From contig NZ_FOUE01000001.1 in NCBI RefSeq assembly GCF_900114775.1, positions 744,001 through 808,000 of the forward strand: a stretch of DNA of 64,000 bases, read 5' to 3'. Under the pieces are notes generated by a model that saw nothing but the letters and a program-made list of their open reading frames with translations, made no database searches and was not told the origin of the DNA. The DNA is from Marinobacter zhejiangensis (GTDB taxonomy: Bacteria > Pseudomonadota > Gammaproteobacteria > Pseudomonadales > Oleiphilaceae). Within the stretch, counting starts at the first letter, position 1. Each line of letters begins with the position of its first letter. The position numbers were made by a program, and so were the translations under genes. Shown piece after piece: positions 27,037-35,548 of the stretch.

Positions 27037-27855
27037 TCAGGTCTCTGCCTGTGGGGCCAGTTGCAGCTGTTCCGGCAGCGTTATACGGACCGGCCGGTGC
27101 CTTAGCGGGCACTGGAATTCCAGTTCAACGGCAACCAGCTGCAGGGGCTGTGGTGTGCCCTGGCCATACAACCGGTCGCTCACAATCGGGTGGCCAATGC
27201 CGGCAAGGTGACGGCGAATCTGATGCTTGCGTCCGGTTTCGATGGTGACGGAAACCAGGGTTTGGTTGTCGGCCTGGCTCAGGGTGCTTACTCGGCTCAC
27301 CGCGGCTTTACCCTCAACCGGCGCCTCAATCAGCCGATCGTCTGCCGCAAGTTGTCCACAGACCCAGGCCTGGTAGACCTTGCGGATGGTGCGGCCCTGA
27401 AACAGCTTGGACAGTTCTCCGGCGGCCTTGGGGTCGTGGGCGATGACCATCAGACCGGCGGCATCGGCATCCAGCCGGTGTACCAGAAAGCAGTCGCGGC
27501 CGGTTTTCTGTTCAGCCCAGCGCAGCAGGCTGCAGTGATCGCCCCACTGGGAGCCCTGGGCGAGCATGCCGTGGGGTTTGTACCAGACGCTGTAACGCTT
27601 GTTGTCGAGCAGGCATTCAGCGGGCGAGGGCTTCAGTGCCAGCACCTTGTCATCGTAGTAGAGGGTCATCCGGATACCGGGCTGCATCGCCTTGGTCGCC
27701 CGCCTCAGTCGCAGCTGTTTCCCTTTATAGGTCCACCAGCAGGCGCCTTTGGTCATCGCGTCCTTGATTCGCCCCTTGGACAGGCCAGTGTGTTCTGCCA
27801 AAGCGTCGGCGGCGGTCTGGGGCTCGGTGACGGTAAGTTCGAAGGTTTGTCGCAT
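27037..27855 (-). CDS. RluA family RNA pseudouridine synthase
   Basis: A 272-residue enzyme that isomerises uridine to pseudouridine in RNA. The catalytic motif is HRLDADAAG (D129), preceded by YSVWYKPHGMLAQG and followed by KVYQAWVCG and ETGRKHQIRRHLAGIGHPIVSD. An S4-like N-terminal region (ADALAEHTGLSKGRIKDAMTKGACW) precedes the catalytic domain. The target site in rRNA or tRNA is not readable from sequence. The gene is monocistronic. Confidence 0.88.
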   Translation of the reverse strand: MRQTFELTVTEPQTAADALAEHTGLSKGRIKDAMTKGACWWTYKGKQLRLRRATKAMQPGIRMTLYYDDKVLALKPSPAECLLDNKRYSVWYKPHGMLAQGSQWGDHCSLLRWAEQKTGRDCFLVHRLDADAAGLMVIAHDPKAAGELSKLFQGRTIRKVYQAWVCGQLAADDRLIEAPVEGKAAVSRVSTLSQADNQTLVSVTIETGRKHQIRRHLAGIGHPIVSDRLYGQGTPQPLQLVAVELEFQCPLRHRPVRITLPEQLQLAPQAET

Positions 27856-28198
27856 GGCTCGGGCCGGGTTTGATTAGGGCCGACCATTTTAAGCGTATTG
27901 GGCGGGTTTGTGGGCAATGATCTTGTCTTCGCGCCGGTCATGGCGATAAAAGCGCGTACCGGGGTAGATAGTTTTCCAATTGTTGAGCCAGATCAATGCC
28001 TCTGGTGCGGGTGAAACACATCCTTACCGCCGCTTTCGATCTGTTACCCAATCTTCCACCTAAGTCCCATTGTTGGTTCGCTACCGGGTGCTGACACTAA
28101 TCGATCGAATAAGGAACTATAAATGCTGACAACTTTGGCCGGCTGAGAGGTGCAGGAGCGGGTGGTCAGTCGTTGTTGCCAACTGGAGACCTGCCAAC
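27856..28198. other. Intergenic region upstream of the orphan substrate-binding protein
   Basis: This 343-base gap separates divergent genes. I see no gene longer than a few codons and no convincing hairpin with a T tail. A GGAG stands ten bases before the ATG at 28199. The stretch 28070-28125 is the most AT-rich and probably holds the promoter of the binding-protein gene, but no clear -35/-10 pair could be read. Confidence 0.4.
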
Positions 28199-29449
28199 AT
28201 GTATTTTAGAAAGCTGCTCTTAACGGTTTGTCTGCTGGTGATGACCAGCACCGGTGTGACCGCCGAGCCCCTCAAGATAGGCTTCAATTATCCTCAAACT
28301 GGTCGCTACAAAGACCAGGGCCTGCAACAACGGCTGGGGGCATTTCTTGCTGTGGAAGAAATCAACCAGGCGGGGGGGGTAATGGGCCGCCCTTTGGAAC
28401 TGGTCATTCGCAACACCCGGGGCGAGCCGGATCAGGGAGCGGACAACACCGCTGAGTTGATCGATCGCGAGGGTGTGGAGATGGTTTTCGGCGGTGTTTC
28501 CAGTGCGGTCGCCATCGCCTCGGGACAGGCTGCCCGCGAACGGGATCGGCTCTATTTCGGTACCCTCACCTATTCCAATGCCACCACTGGTAGTGAAGGC
28601 CACCGGCACATGTTTCGTGAGCCCTACAATGCCTGGATGACGGCGCGGGCCCTGGGCCAGTACCTCAACGTCAACCACGCTGATGATGACTACTTCTACG
28701 TGACGGCTGATTACACCTGGGGCTGGTCGGTGGAAGAGTCGCTGCGGGCCTTCTCGAACACCACCGATACGGCTCAGCATCCGGGTGTCCGTACACCGTT
28801 CCCCCGGGCGCTGACCAGTGATTTCCGTGGTGCCCTGGAACAGGCGCAGGCCTCCAATGCGAAGGTGTTGGTACTGGTGCTGTTTGGCGACGACATGGTG
28901 CGGGCGGTGAACCTGGCTCATGAACTGGGGCTGACCGAGACCATGCAGGTGGTGGTGCCCAACCTTACCCTGGGCATGGTTCGCCAGGTTGGCCCAACGA
29001 TTATGGAGGGGGTTGTCGGAGGCGCGCCGTGGGTGTGGAACCTGCCTTATGAACATAATTATGAGCGCGGGGTGGCATTCGTTGAAGCCTTCTCCGAGCG
29101 CTACGACATGCGTCCGTCATCCGCTGCAGCGTCGGCCTATAGCATTGTCTACCAGTACCGGGATGCGGTGGAGCGGGCGCGCAGCACGGATACCCGTGCG
29201 GTGACACGGGCGCTGGAGGGGCATCGTTACAGCCTGCTGAAAGACGAGCAATATTGGCGTGATTTCGATCACCAGAATGTTCAGACTGTTTATGTGGTGC
29301 GGATCAACTCCCGAGAAACGGTAATGGCGGACCCTTATGGTTCAGGTTACTTTAGCATCATCGCTTCGCTGTCCGGTGATGAGGCTGTGCAAACTCGGGA
29401 GGAATGGGTTGCACGGCGCCGGGAGGCGGGTAAACCACCGACGTTGTAG
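28199..29449 (+). CDS. Orphan periplasmic binding protein, branched-chain amino acid/urea type
   Basis: A 416-residue type I periplasmic binding protein. The signal peptide (1-22, ends VTA) is followed by PLKIGFNYPQTGRYKDQGLQQRLGAFLAVEEINQAGGVMGRPLELVIRNTRGEPDQGADNTAELID, typical of the LivJ/AmiC/UrtA family, and later VFGGVSSAVAIASGQ and DYTWGWSVEESL. No permease or ATPase gene is nearby, so it may feed a distant transporter or act as a periplasmic sensor. The GST-like gene starts 20 bases downstream and may share the transcript. Confidence 0.85.
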   Translation: MYFRKLLLTVCLLVMTSTGVTAEPLKIGFNYPQTGRYKDQGLQQRLGAFLAVEEINQAGGVMGRPLELVIRNTRGEPDQGADNTAELIDREGVEMVFGGVSSAVAIASGQAARERDRLYFGTLTYSNATTGSEGHRHMFREPYNAWMTARALGQYLNVNHADDDYFYVTADYTWGWSVEESLRAFSNTTDTAQHPGVRTPFPRALTSDFRGALEQAQASNAKVLVLVLFGDDMVRAVNLAHELGLTETMQVVVPNLTLGMVRQVGPTIMEGVVGGAPWVWNLPYEHNYERGVAFVEAFSERYDMRPSSAAASAYSIVYQYRDAVERARSTDTRAVTRALEGHRYSLLKDEQYWRDFDHQNVQTVYVVRINSRETVMADPYGSGYFSIIASLSGDEAVQTREEWVARRREAGKPPTL

Positions 29450-29469
29450 CACCATGAGGATGTGGCGCC

Positions 29470-30177
29470 GTGATCGATCTTCACCAATTCCCATTGGCCT
29501 GGGGAGTGAATGCCAGCCCTTTCTGCCTCAAGGTAGAAACCTATTGCCGGCTGGCCGGGATTGATTACCGGCTCTGTCCAACACCGCCGTTCAAGGCGCC
29601 GAGGGGCAAGCTGCCGTATATTGTTGATGACGGTCGCACCATTGCCGATAGCCGGGAAATCCTGGCGTACCTTGGCCTACGGCGGGATTACCCCCTTGGC
29701 AGTCCTCTGACCGACGAGCAGATCACCACCGGGCACCTGTTGCGCCAGCTGTGTGAGGAGAGTCTGTATTTTTCCATGCTCTACTCACGTTGGATGGACG
29801 ATGCCTACTGGGCGGAAACCCGTGTCGAGTTCTTCCAGAGCCTGCCGCCGGGCGTCAGCAGTCTGGTGCCCCATGTTGCCCGTCGTGGGGTGATTGCGGC
29901 CCTGAAGGGGCAGGGTTTTGGCCGCTGCCCGACGCCGGAAGTCTATGCCCGTGCGGCGGCAGATCTGGACGCTCTGGCCTGGGCGTTGGGTCGCCACCCG
30001 TTTGCAGTGGGCGGGGCGCCAACTGAGTACGACGCCACCGTCTACGCCTTTCTGTTTAACCTGTTGCGGGTTCCCCAGGATACTCCCATCCGGCGTCACG
30101 CCCTGAATCACCCGGTATTTGCCGATTACCTTCAGCGTATGGACATGCTACTGGCACCCCAGCCTTGCGCCCTTTGA
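29470..30177 (+). CDS. Glutathione S-transferase-like protein
   Basis: A 235-residue protein of the GST fold. The N-terminal thioredoxin-like half has SPFCLKVETYCRLAGIDYRL, the cis-Pro segment GKLPYIVDDG and TIADSREILAYL (the glutathione gamma-glutamyl contact). The helical C-terminal half resembles the metaxin/FAXC-type branch. Its substrate is unknown. The start is GTG at 29470, with GAGG ten bases upstream. It follows the binding-protein gene by 20 bases. Confidence 0.8.
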   Translation: MIDLHQFPLAWGVNASPFCLKVETYCRLAGIDYRLCPTPPFKAPRGKLPYIVDDGRTIADSREILAYLGLRRDYPLGSPLTDEQITTGHLLRQLCEESLYFSMLYSRWMDDAYWAETRVEFFQSLPPGVSSLVPHVARRGVIAALKGQGFGRCPTPEVYARAAADLDALAWALGRHPFAVGGAPTEYDATVYAFLFNLLRVPQDTPIRRHALNHPVFADYLQRMDMLLAPQPCAL

Positions 30178-30255
30178 GGCGGCAGCGGTTGGCGGGCTGT
30201 ACTAGACTTACAGTAAGGGTTTCGAGGCGTGCCAGCCGAACATTGGGGGTGGCTT

Positions 30256-30534
30256 ATGTTATTCATCTGTCAATGGACCCTGAATTCCGAAGACCGAAAC
30301 GAGGCCATCAAGCGCTTCCTGGAAACTGGTGGCAAACCTCCCGAAGGTGTCGCCCTTCTGGGGCGTTGGTTTATCGCCGGACAGAGCGCTGGCTTTGCGG
30401 TTCTGGAATCGGACAGTCCCGTCGCATTACAGCAGTTTGCCCTGGAATGGAATGACCTGCTGCATATGGAAATCAGCCCCGCCCTGACGGACGAGCAGGC
30501 AGGACCACTAATGGCCGCTGCGGTCAGTCACTGA
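30256..30534 (+). CDS. DUF3303 family small protein
   Basis: A 92-residue protein of the DUF3303 family: it opens MLFICQWTLNSEDRNEAIKRFLETG, then PPEGVALLGRWFIAGQSAGFAVLESD and a helix LQQFALEWNDLLHMEISPAL. This is a ferredoxin-like alpha/beta fold of unknown function. I start at ATG 30256 because GGGGGTGG precedes it and the family begins ML(F/Y). Residues upstream in the longer frame are not conserved. Confidence 0.75.
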   Translation: MLFICQWTLNSEDRNEAIKRFLETGGKPPEGVALLGRWFIAGQSAGFAVLESDSPVALQQFALEWNDLLHMEISPALTDEQAGPLMAAAVSH

Positions 30535-30553
30535 TCGTGGGGGTGTAAGGCCG

Positions 30554-30594
30554 CGTTGGACTGGCTGGCGCAACAGAGGCCGGCCAGTCCAACG
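30554..30594. terminator. Hairpin between convergent genes
   Basis: CGTTGGACTGGC (30554-30565) and GCCAGTCCAACG (30583-30594) are perfect 12-base arms with a 17-base loop between the DUF3303 gene and the serine hydrolase gene. No T run is present. It resembles the hairpin at 5624-5662. Confidence 0.5.
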
Positions 30595-30602
30595 TTGCAG
30601 GG

Positions 30603-31847
30603 TCATTGCTGAGCTGCTGCCAGGGATGTGTCTTGGTCGCCGCTTGTGGCCACTGAGTCCGCGATGGCCCGGAACATCGACACCGTTTCCCGCATGGAGC
30701 TGAAGTTGTCTTCCGTGAAGTGGGTGTTGGCTGAGTTTTTGACGATCACCACACCGGCCTTTTGGTTGACGTAGATAAACTGGTCATAGATGCCGATGGC
30801 CATGAATTCCTGGTCGGCATCTTCCGGAATCCACCACTGGTAACCGTAGCCCAGGCTCAGGTCGGAGGTGTCCCGCTCTCCGGGCATCAGGTGCGGGGCA
30901 TCGGGTGTGACCGAGGCGGCCACCCACTCCGGGGTGACGATCTGCTGTCCGTTCCAGAAGCCATTGTTCAGGTAAACGCTGCCAAAACGGGCGAAGTCCC
31001 GGGTTCTCATATTCAGTCCGCCCAGGACCATCGGTTCGCCAACGGCGTCGACCAGGTACAGGGTGCTGTCTTCAGCCCCCAGGCGGGACCAGAGTTTATC
31101 GTTGAAATAGTCCGTGATTTCCCGTCCGGTGGCGGCCCGCAACACCATGCCCAGAACGTGAGTGTCGATGCTGACGTAGTGCAGGTAGGTGCCGGGTTGC
31201 CGCTCCCGTTCAAGGGTGGTGGCGAATTCATCCAGTGACCCACCGAGGGCCATCAGACGGCCAAAGCGGTTAATGTCTGAATTGAAGCGGGCATAATCTT
31301 CGTCAAAGCGAACTCCGCTGGACATCTGCAGTACATCTTTGATGGCAACGCCGTCGTAGCCGGTGCCTTTGAGGCTGGGGACATAGTCACTGACCGGGGT
31401 GTCCAGGCTGCCAATGCTGCCCTCGGCGACGGCAACGCCAAACAGAGCAGACAGGAAGGACTTGGCAACTGACCAAGAAATCCGGCGGTCCCCGGCATTG
31501 GTGCCCCGGTAATACTCCTCGAAGGTGATGTCGTTATCTTTCAGTACCAGCAGTGCGGTGGTGTTGGTATCGGCGAGGAAATCCCGGGTAACGCGGGGTG
31601 TGCCGTCATGCTGGAACTCGCTGGGCAGCGGTTGCGGTGAATGGCCAAAAACCGTAACCGGGGCGCTGGCATCTATGGTGACGGCGTCGAACAGCTGGTC
31701 CATATTGGAGAAGTTGCCAACGATAACGTCGTCATCAAACAGTGTGACGGTGTGGTAGAGGCGGCGCAGAGTCTGGGCATTAATCGCGGCTGCCACCAGG
31801 GCGACGGCCAACAGGGAACAGGTGAGGTAGAGCAGCTTTCGCTTCAT
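30603..31847 (-). CDS. Serine hydrolase of the beta-lactamase class C family, membrane-anchored
   Basis: A 414-residue enzyme. The N-terminal hydrophobic segment (KLLYLTCSLLAVALVAAAINA) is an uncleaved anchor or signal peptide, placing the catalytic domain in the periplasm. The nucleophile motif is SWSVAKSF (S-x-x-K). The second motif is YVS rather than the usual YxN, and a late LGYGYQWW stretch precedes the third strand. These proteins are more often esterases or peptidases than true beta-lactamases. The start at 31847 follows AGGAAG. It diverges from a TetR gene that probably represses it. Confidence 0.85.
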   Translation of the reverse strand: MKRKLLYLTCSLLAVALVAAAINAQTLRRLYHTVTLFDDDVIVGNFSNMDQLFDAVTIDASAPVTVFGHSPQPLPSEFQHDGTPRVTRDFLADTNTTALLVLKDNDITFEEYYRGTNAGDRRISWSVAKSFLSALFGVAVAEGSIGSLDTPVSDYVPSLKGTGYDGVAIKDVLQMSSGVRFDEDYARFNSDINRFGRLMALGGSLDEFATTLERERQPGTYLHYVSIDTHVLGMVLRAATGREITDYFNDKLWSRLGAEDSTLYLVDAVGEPMVLGGLNMRTRDFARFGSVYLNNGFWNGQQIVTPEWVAASVTPDAPHLMPGERDTSDLSLGYGYQWWIPEDADQEFMAIGIYDQFIYVNQKAGVVIVKNSANTHFTEDNFSSMRETVSMFRAIADSVATSGDQDTSLAAAQQ

Positions 31848-31885
31848 AAGGGCTTCCTGATACTTTCCATGTGTGTTTTTATATT

Positions 31886-31927
31886 TATCGATCGATATAT
31901 TTTGGATCATATCGGCCGAATCCGATA
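31886..31927. promoter_or_regulatory. Two candidate TetR operators in a divergent promoter
   Basis: Two inverted repeats lie in the 125-base gap between the serine hydrolase and TetR genes: a perfect palindrome TATCGATCGATA (31886-31897), and TATCGG (31910-31915) paired with CCGATA (31922-31927) over a six-base spacer. Both share a TATCG half-site, so one TetR-type dimer could bind each. Confidence 0.5.
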
Positions 31928-31972
31928 CTGTCTATAATCGGCAGCCGGATTTTCAGTGGAGTAGGCAGGCCC

Positions 31973-32533
31973 ATGGCGCGGCAGAGCAAATCGGACGAGC
32001 GACGACGGCAAATTCTCGACGCCTTTGAACGGGTGGTCTTGCGTGACGGGTACGCCGCAGCCTCACAGCGGAAGATTGCGCGCGAGGCGGGGATGAACCA
32101 GCCGATGATTCACCACTATTTCTCCGGTGGCGAGGCACTGCTGGATGCATTGCTGGAACGGGTGGTCGAGCGTTACACCTCTGCCCTGCTTGAGTTCCTG
32201 CAAGGGTCAGACGTGCCGTCCCTGGAGCGCTTGGTGAGTTTCCTGTGTTCGACGGAATTTCACCAGGTCAGCGAGCGAAATGGGGTGTTCTTCGCGTTGA
32301 TCGCCCAGGGGGGGCACAACGAATCCACCAGCGCCAAGCTGACAGGGCTGTATCAGCACTTCCTCCAGCAAATCACCGAGTACCTCGGTTGTGCTGGTGT
32401 CGATAACCCCGAACGTATTGCTTATACCCTGATGTGCACGGTCATTGGCCATGACTGGGCCAAGAAATTGGGGTTTGGCGAAGCGCGCAATGCCGAAATC
32501 GCCGAGGTGCTGGTGAGTTGGGCAAGGCGCTGA
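31973..32533 (+). CDS. TetR family transcriptional repressor
   Basis: A 186-residue regulator. The N-terminal helix-turn-helix is clear: RRRQILDAFERVVLRDGYAAASQRKIAREAGMNQPMIHHYFSGGEALLDALL. A helical ligand domain follows. I start at ATG 31973 (MARQSKSDERR), because the longer frame runs through the operator region. It is divergent from the membrane serine hydrolase and most likely represses it and itself through the repeats at 31886-31927. The ligand is unknown. Confidence 0.88.
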   Translation: MARQSKSDERRRQILDAFERVVLRDGYAAASQRKIAREAGMNQPMIHHYFSGGEALLDALLERVVERYTSALLEFLQGSDVPSLERLVSFLCSTEFHQVSERNGVFFALIAQGGHNESTSAKLTGLYQHFLQQITEYLGCAGVDNPERIAYTLMCTVIGHDWAKKLGFGEARNAEIAEVLVSWARR

Positions 32534-32553
32534 GCCGCCTGCCCTCCAATCCC

Positions 32554-33438
32554 CTAACCCCGCTCCAATACCGCCACGCCAAGGAACTGCGCGATGGCGT
32601 CGGCGTCCTGCCGCAGCCGGTCGTAGTTGCCATGGTCCATGACATTGAGACGGCGGCCATCGCTCAGCACCAGGTTCAACTCGTAACTCCAGTAAGAGCG
32701 GCTGCCGCCACTGCTACTGCGGCTGGTGATCCGCTCCTGCAGCAGTTGCAGTGCCTTGATGTCCTGGAGCCAGGCCCATTCGGCTTGGGCTGCCAGTGCC
32801 TGAGGGTTGCTCAGCTTGCCGGAGCCCCGCCAGTAGCCTCCCAGCGTACGGTCGAACACACGACGCTTGCTGGCGGATCGGAGCAGCAGGGCTCCGGTCA
32901 ACACGAAGACCAAGCCAATCAGTCCCGGCATCAAAGCCTGCACCAGGTCACCGCTCCGCAGACCGGAGACAATGAACACGCCACCGACCCCGGCACCCAG
33001 GGCGATGAACAAACCACAGAACAGGATCATCTGCACACTGGTCCGTACCTCCAGCCGGTGGGGATTGGCCACGACCAGGTGGTGGGTTCTGAAGTTGGCG
33101 CCACCCCCCTTCAAAGGAGTCCAGTCTATGTTGGTGGGGGTATCCCCGTTTTGCGGCGCGTCGGGAGGAGCCTGTTGCAGAGCGGTCACCCGCTCGGCCT
33201 CCACCCTGGCCTTTTTGGCGCGGGTGATAACGGCCAGTACCTGGCATCCGATTCCCACTCCGATCAGTACCTTGGCCTGGGCAACGAGCAGTTCAGCGAG
33301 TCCCGCGGGCAAGACCTGTAGAACGAGTGACGGCATGAACAGGGCAATAAAACCGGCCATGAGCAACAGCGTTCCGAGGGCATTGAGCACGGGGTGCGAG
33401 CGGGAATGGCGGCGACTGCCTGGTGGGGGGAATGGCAT
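32554..33438 (-). CDS. Uncharacterised four-TM membrane protein
   Basis: A 294-residue inner-membrane protein. Two hydrophobic segments near the N terminus (LNALGTLLLMAGFIALFM and LLVAQAKVLIGVGIGCQVLAVI) and two in the middle (VQMILFCGLFIALGAGVGGVFIV and ALMPGLIGLVFVLTGALLL) flank a proline-rich soluble loop and a conserved-looking cytoplasmic tail (WLQDIKALQLLQERI, then SYWSYELNLVLSDGRRLNVMDHG). No family is recognised with confidence. ATG 33438 is preceded by AGGAG four bases away. Confidence 0.65.
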   Translation of the reverse strand: MPFPPPGSRRHSRSHPVLNALGTLLLMAGFIALFMPSLVLQVLPAGLAELLVAQAKVLIGVGIGCQVLAVITRAKKARVEAERVTALQQAPPDAPQNGDTPTNIDWTPLKGGGANFRTHHLVVANPHRLEVRTSVQMILFCGLFIALGAGVGGVFIVSGLRSGDLVQALMPGLIGLVFVLTGALLLRSASKRRVFDRTLGGYWRGSGKLSNPQALAAQAEWAWLQDIKALQLLQERITSRSSSGGSRSYWSYELNLVLSDGRRLNVMDHGNYDRLRQDADAIAQFLGVAVLERG

Positions 33439-33612
33439 GGGGCTCCTGAGTGTTGGGGACAAACCGACATTTTAGGCGGTGGTGCTACAGGCGCAAGTTT
33501 CCCCCAGAACCTTGGGGCCAGTCCGGGCGCCAGCGACTATGGTTAGTAGAGAGGTGAGCGCAGGAGCGAGTGCAGGACTTGGCCCGGACAGTGGATGAGG
33601 AGGATGCAGACC

Positions 33613-34071
33613 ATGAACAAGCTAGAGATTTCGGCTTACGAACTGGCGCAGCGCTTCGTTGGCGTCAGCGAGGTGCCGGGCACTACTTCGAACCCTCAGG
33701 TGCTGGCGATGTTGCGGCTGGACAACAAATGGCCGGAGGATGACTCGGTGCCCTGGTGTTCGGCGTTCACCAATTATATTACCTGGCTGCTGCGGTTGCC
33801 CCGCTCGAAGAGCCTGCGGGCACGTTCCTGGCTGCTGGTGGGCGAAGTCATCGAACTCGACAAGGCAAGGGCCGGCTTTGATGTTGTCATCCTGAAACGG
33901 GGAAAAGGCACCCAGCCGGGCCCGGACGTAATCGACGCGCCTGGTCATGTGGGGTTCTTTGCCGGATCAGAAGGAAGCGATGTGCTGGTCTTGGGGGGCA
34001 ATCAGGGCGATACCGTCAGTATCGCGCGTTATGCGAAAAGCCGGGTGTTGGGTATTCGCCGGTTACGTTGA
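33613..34071 (+). CDS. TIGR02594-type NlpC/P60-like cysteine peptidase
   Basis: A 152-residue protein resembling the TIGR02594 family of NlpC/P60-related amidases: VGVSEVPGTTSNPQVLAML near the N terminus, the active-site segment VPWCSAFTNYITW (catalytic Cys) and APGHVGFFAG with the histidine, then VLGGNQGDTVSIA. Such domains cleave peptidoglycan peptides and often occur in phage or toxin lysins. Here there are no phage neighbours and no signal peptide. I start at ATG 33613, nine bases after GAGGAGG. Two in-frame ATGs lie just upstream. Confidence 0.75.
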   Translation: MNKLEISAYELAQRFVGVSEVPGTTSNPQVLAMLRLDNKWPEDDSVPWCSAFTNYITWLLRLPRSKSLRARSWLLVGEVIELDKARAGFDVVILKRGKGTQPGPDVIDAPGHVGFFAGSEGSDVLVLGGNQGDTVSIARYAKSRVLGIRRLR

Positions 34072-34077
34072 CGACCG

Positions 34078-34551
34078 TCACTCCTCCTGGGTCAGGGCGG
34101 CCAGTCGGGCGCCGGTGAGCTTTTGCAGGTCAGCAGGCGCAAGCTCGATCTCAAGGCCCCGCCGCCCGGCGCTGACAAACAGCGTGTCGAACCCGGCAGC
34201 TGATTCATCTATGAACGTCTTCAGGCGCTTTTTTTGCCCCAGTGGACTCACGCCTCCAAGCACATAACCGGTGGTGCGCTGGACTTCCGCCGGGTCCGCC
34301 ATGGTGGCTTTCTTGCCTCCGGCGGCTTTGGCAATTCGTTTCATACTCAGCATGGCGGTCACCGGCACCACCCCTACTGCCAGTTTCTTCCCATCGATCG
34401 AGACCACCAGGGTCTTGAAGACCCGACGGGGGTCCACGCCCATCTTTTCTGCGGCTTCAGAGCCGTAGGACTCGCTGGAGGGGTCGTGGCTGTATTCGTG
34501 GATGGAGTGGCTAACCTTGGCCTTGCGGGCAGTATCGATGCCTGGGGTCAT
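34078..34551 (-). CDS. ybaK: Cys-tRNA(Pro)/Cys-tRNA(Cys) deacylase YbaK
   Basis: A 157-residue trans-editing enzyme that removes cysteine from mischarged tRNA-Pro. It has the YbaK signature: ALLxx-like VFKTLVVSIDGKKLAVGVVPV with the catalytic lysine, the KRIAKAAGGKKATMADPAEVQRTTGYVLGGVSPLGQKK block, and a C-terminal VSAGRRGLEIELAPADL. Length is standard. It ends six bases from the converging peptidase gene. Confidence 0.92.
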   Translation of the reverse strand: MTPGIDTARKAKVSHSIHEYSHDPSSESYGSEAAEKMGVDPRRVFKTLVVSIDGKKLAVGVVPVTAMLSMKRIAKAAGGKKATMADPAEVQRTTGYVLGGVSPLGQKKRLKTFIDESAAGFDTLFVSAGRRGLEIELAPADLQKLTGARLAALTQEE

Positions 34552-34701
34552 GGGGTGTCCTTGCTACGGTGAACATTGAACCTGCCAGTAATCTACCATG
34601 AATCCACCCGGTAAAGGCCGCAACAATGGGGATGTTTTGGTTGGTCGATGGCGATACAGTGAAGCGTCAACAAGGCAGAACCGGTCGGTCGGGAGCGAAA
34701 C

Positions 34702-35547
34702 GTGGGGATACAGGGGGCATCTGGCGGCGAACCGCGCCACCTGGAGCTGGTGGCAGGCTTGTGCCGCGTGATCGAGCAGGCGGAAACGCCACCGACGTTG
34801 GCTGAACTGGCCGCAGAGGCCGGTATGAGCCGTTATCACCTGCAGCGGGTGTTCAAATCAGTGACCGGTATCAGCCCGGCGGCGTATGCCCGGAGCCACC
34901 GCCACCAGCGCTTGTCACAGGCGTTACGTGGGCATGGCTCCGTCACCGACGCGGCCTATGCCGCCGGTTACGAATCCAGCAGCCAGTTCTACCGCGAAGC
35001 CGGTCAGGCGTTGGGCATGAACCCGAAGAACTATCAGCGTGAGGGCGCCAACGTGGTTATACGATTTGCGGTTGGCCAGTGCTCCCTGGGGGCCATTTTG
35101 GTGGCCGCCAGTAACAAGGGTATCTGTGCCATTGCCCTGGGAGATGACCCCCAGGTCTTGCTGGACGAGCTTCAGGGCCAGTTCCGACAGGCCGAGCTGA
35201 TCGGAGGCGACGCTGATTTTGAGCAGCAGGTGGCCGCTGTGGTTGGTCTGGTGGAGCAGCCCCGGTTGGGCCATGACCTGCCGCTCGATATTCGTGGCAC
35301 CGCTTTCCAGCAGCGGGTCTGGCAAGCGCTGCGCACCATCCCGCCAGGACAGACCGTCAGCTACCGTGACCTGGCCTGCAAGATCGGCGCGCCCAGTGCG
35401 GTGCGGGCGGTGGCGGGGGCGTGTGCCGCCAACCGGCTGGCCGTGGCCATTCCCTGCCACCGGGTCGTTCGCACCGACGGTGGCCTGTCCGGTTACCGCT
35501 GGGGCGTGGCGCGAAAACGGGCCCTGCTGATGCGGGAGGCTCCCTAG
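34702..35547 (+). CDS. Ada-like protein lacking the N-terminal sensor domain
   Basis: A 281-residue protein with an AraC helix-turn-helix domain (residues 35-115, TLAELAAEAGMSRYHLQRVFKSVTGISPAAYARSHR) fused to an O6-methylguanine-DNA methyltransferase domain with an intact acceptor motif AIPCHRVVR (C252). Full Ada carries an ~80-residue zinc domain before this whose cysteine accepts methyl from phosphotriesters. No such sequence is found in any frame of the 150 bases upstream. The GTG start at 34702 follows GGGAG. It should repair O6-methylguanine, but its role as a methyl-switched activator is doubtful. Confidence 0.87.
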   Translation: MGIQGASGGEPRHLELVAGLCRVIEQAETPPTLAELAAEAGMSRYHLQRVFKSVTGISPAAYARSHRHQRLSQALRGHGSVTDAAYAAGYESSSQFYREAGQALGMNPKNYQREGANVVIRFAVGQCSLGAILVAASNKGICAIALGDDPQVLLDELQGQFRQAELIGGDADFEQQVAAVVGLVEQPRLGHDLPLDIRGTAFQQRVWQALRTIPPGQTVSYRDLACKIGAPSAVRAVAGACAANRLAVAIPCHRVVRTDGGLSGYRWGVARKRALLMREAP

Positions 35548-35548
35548 C

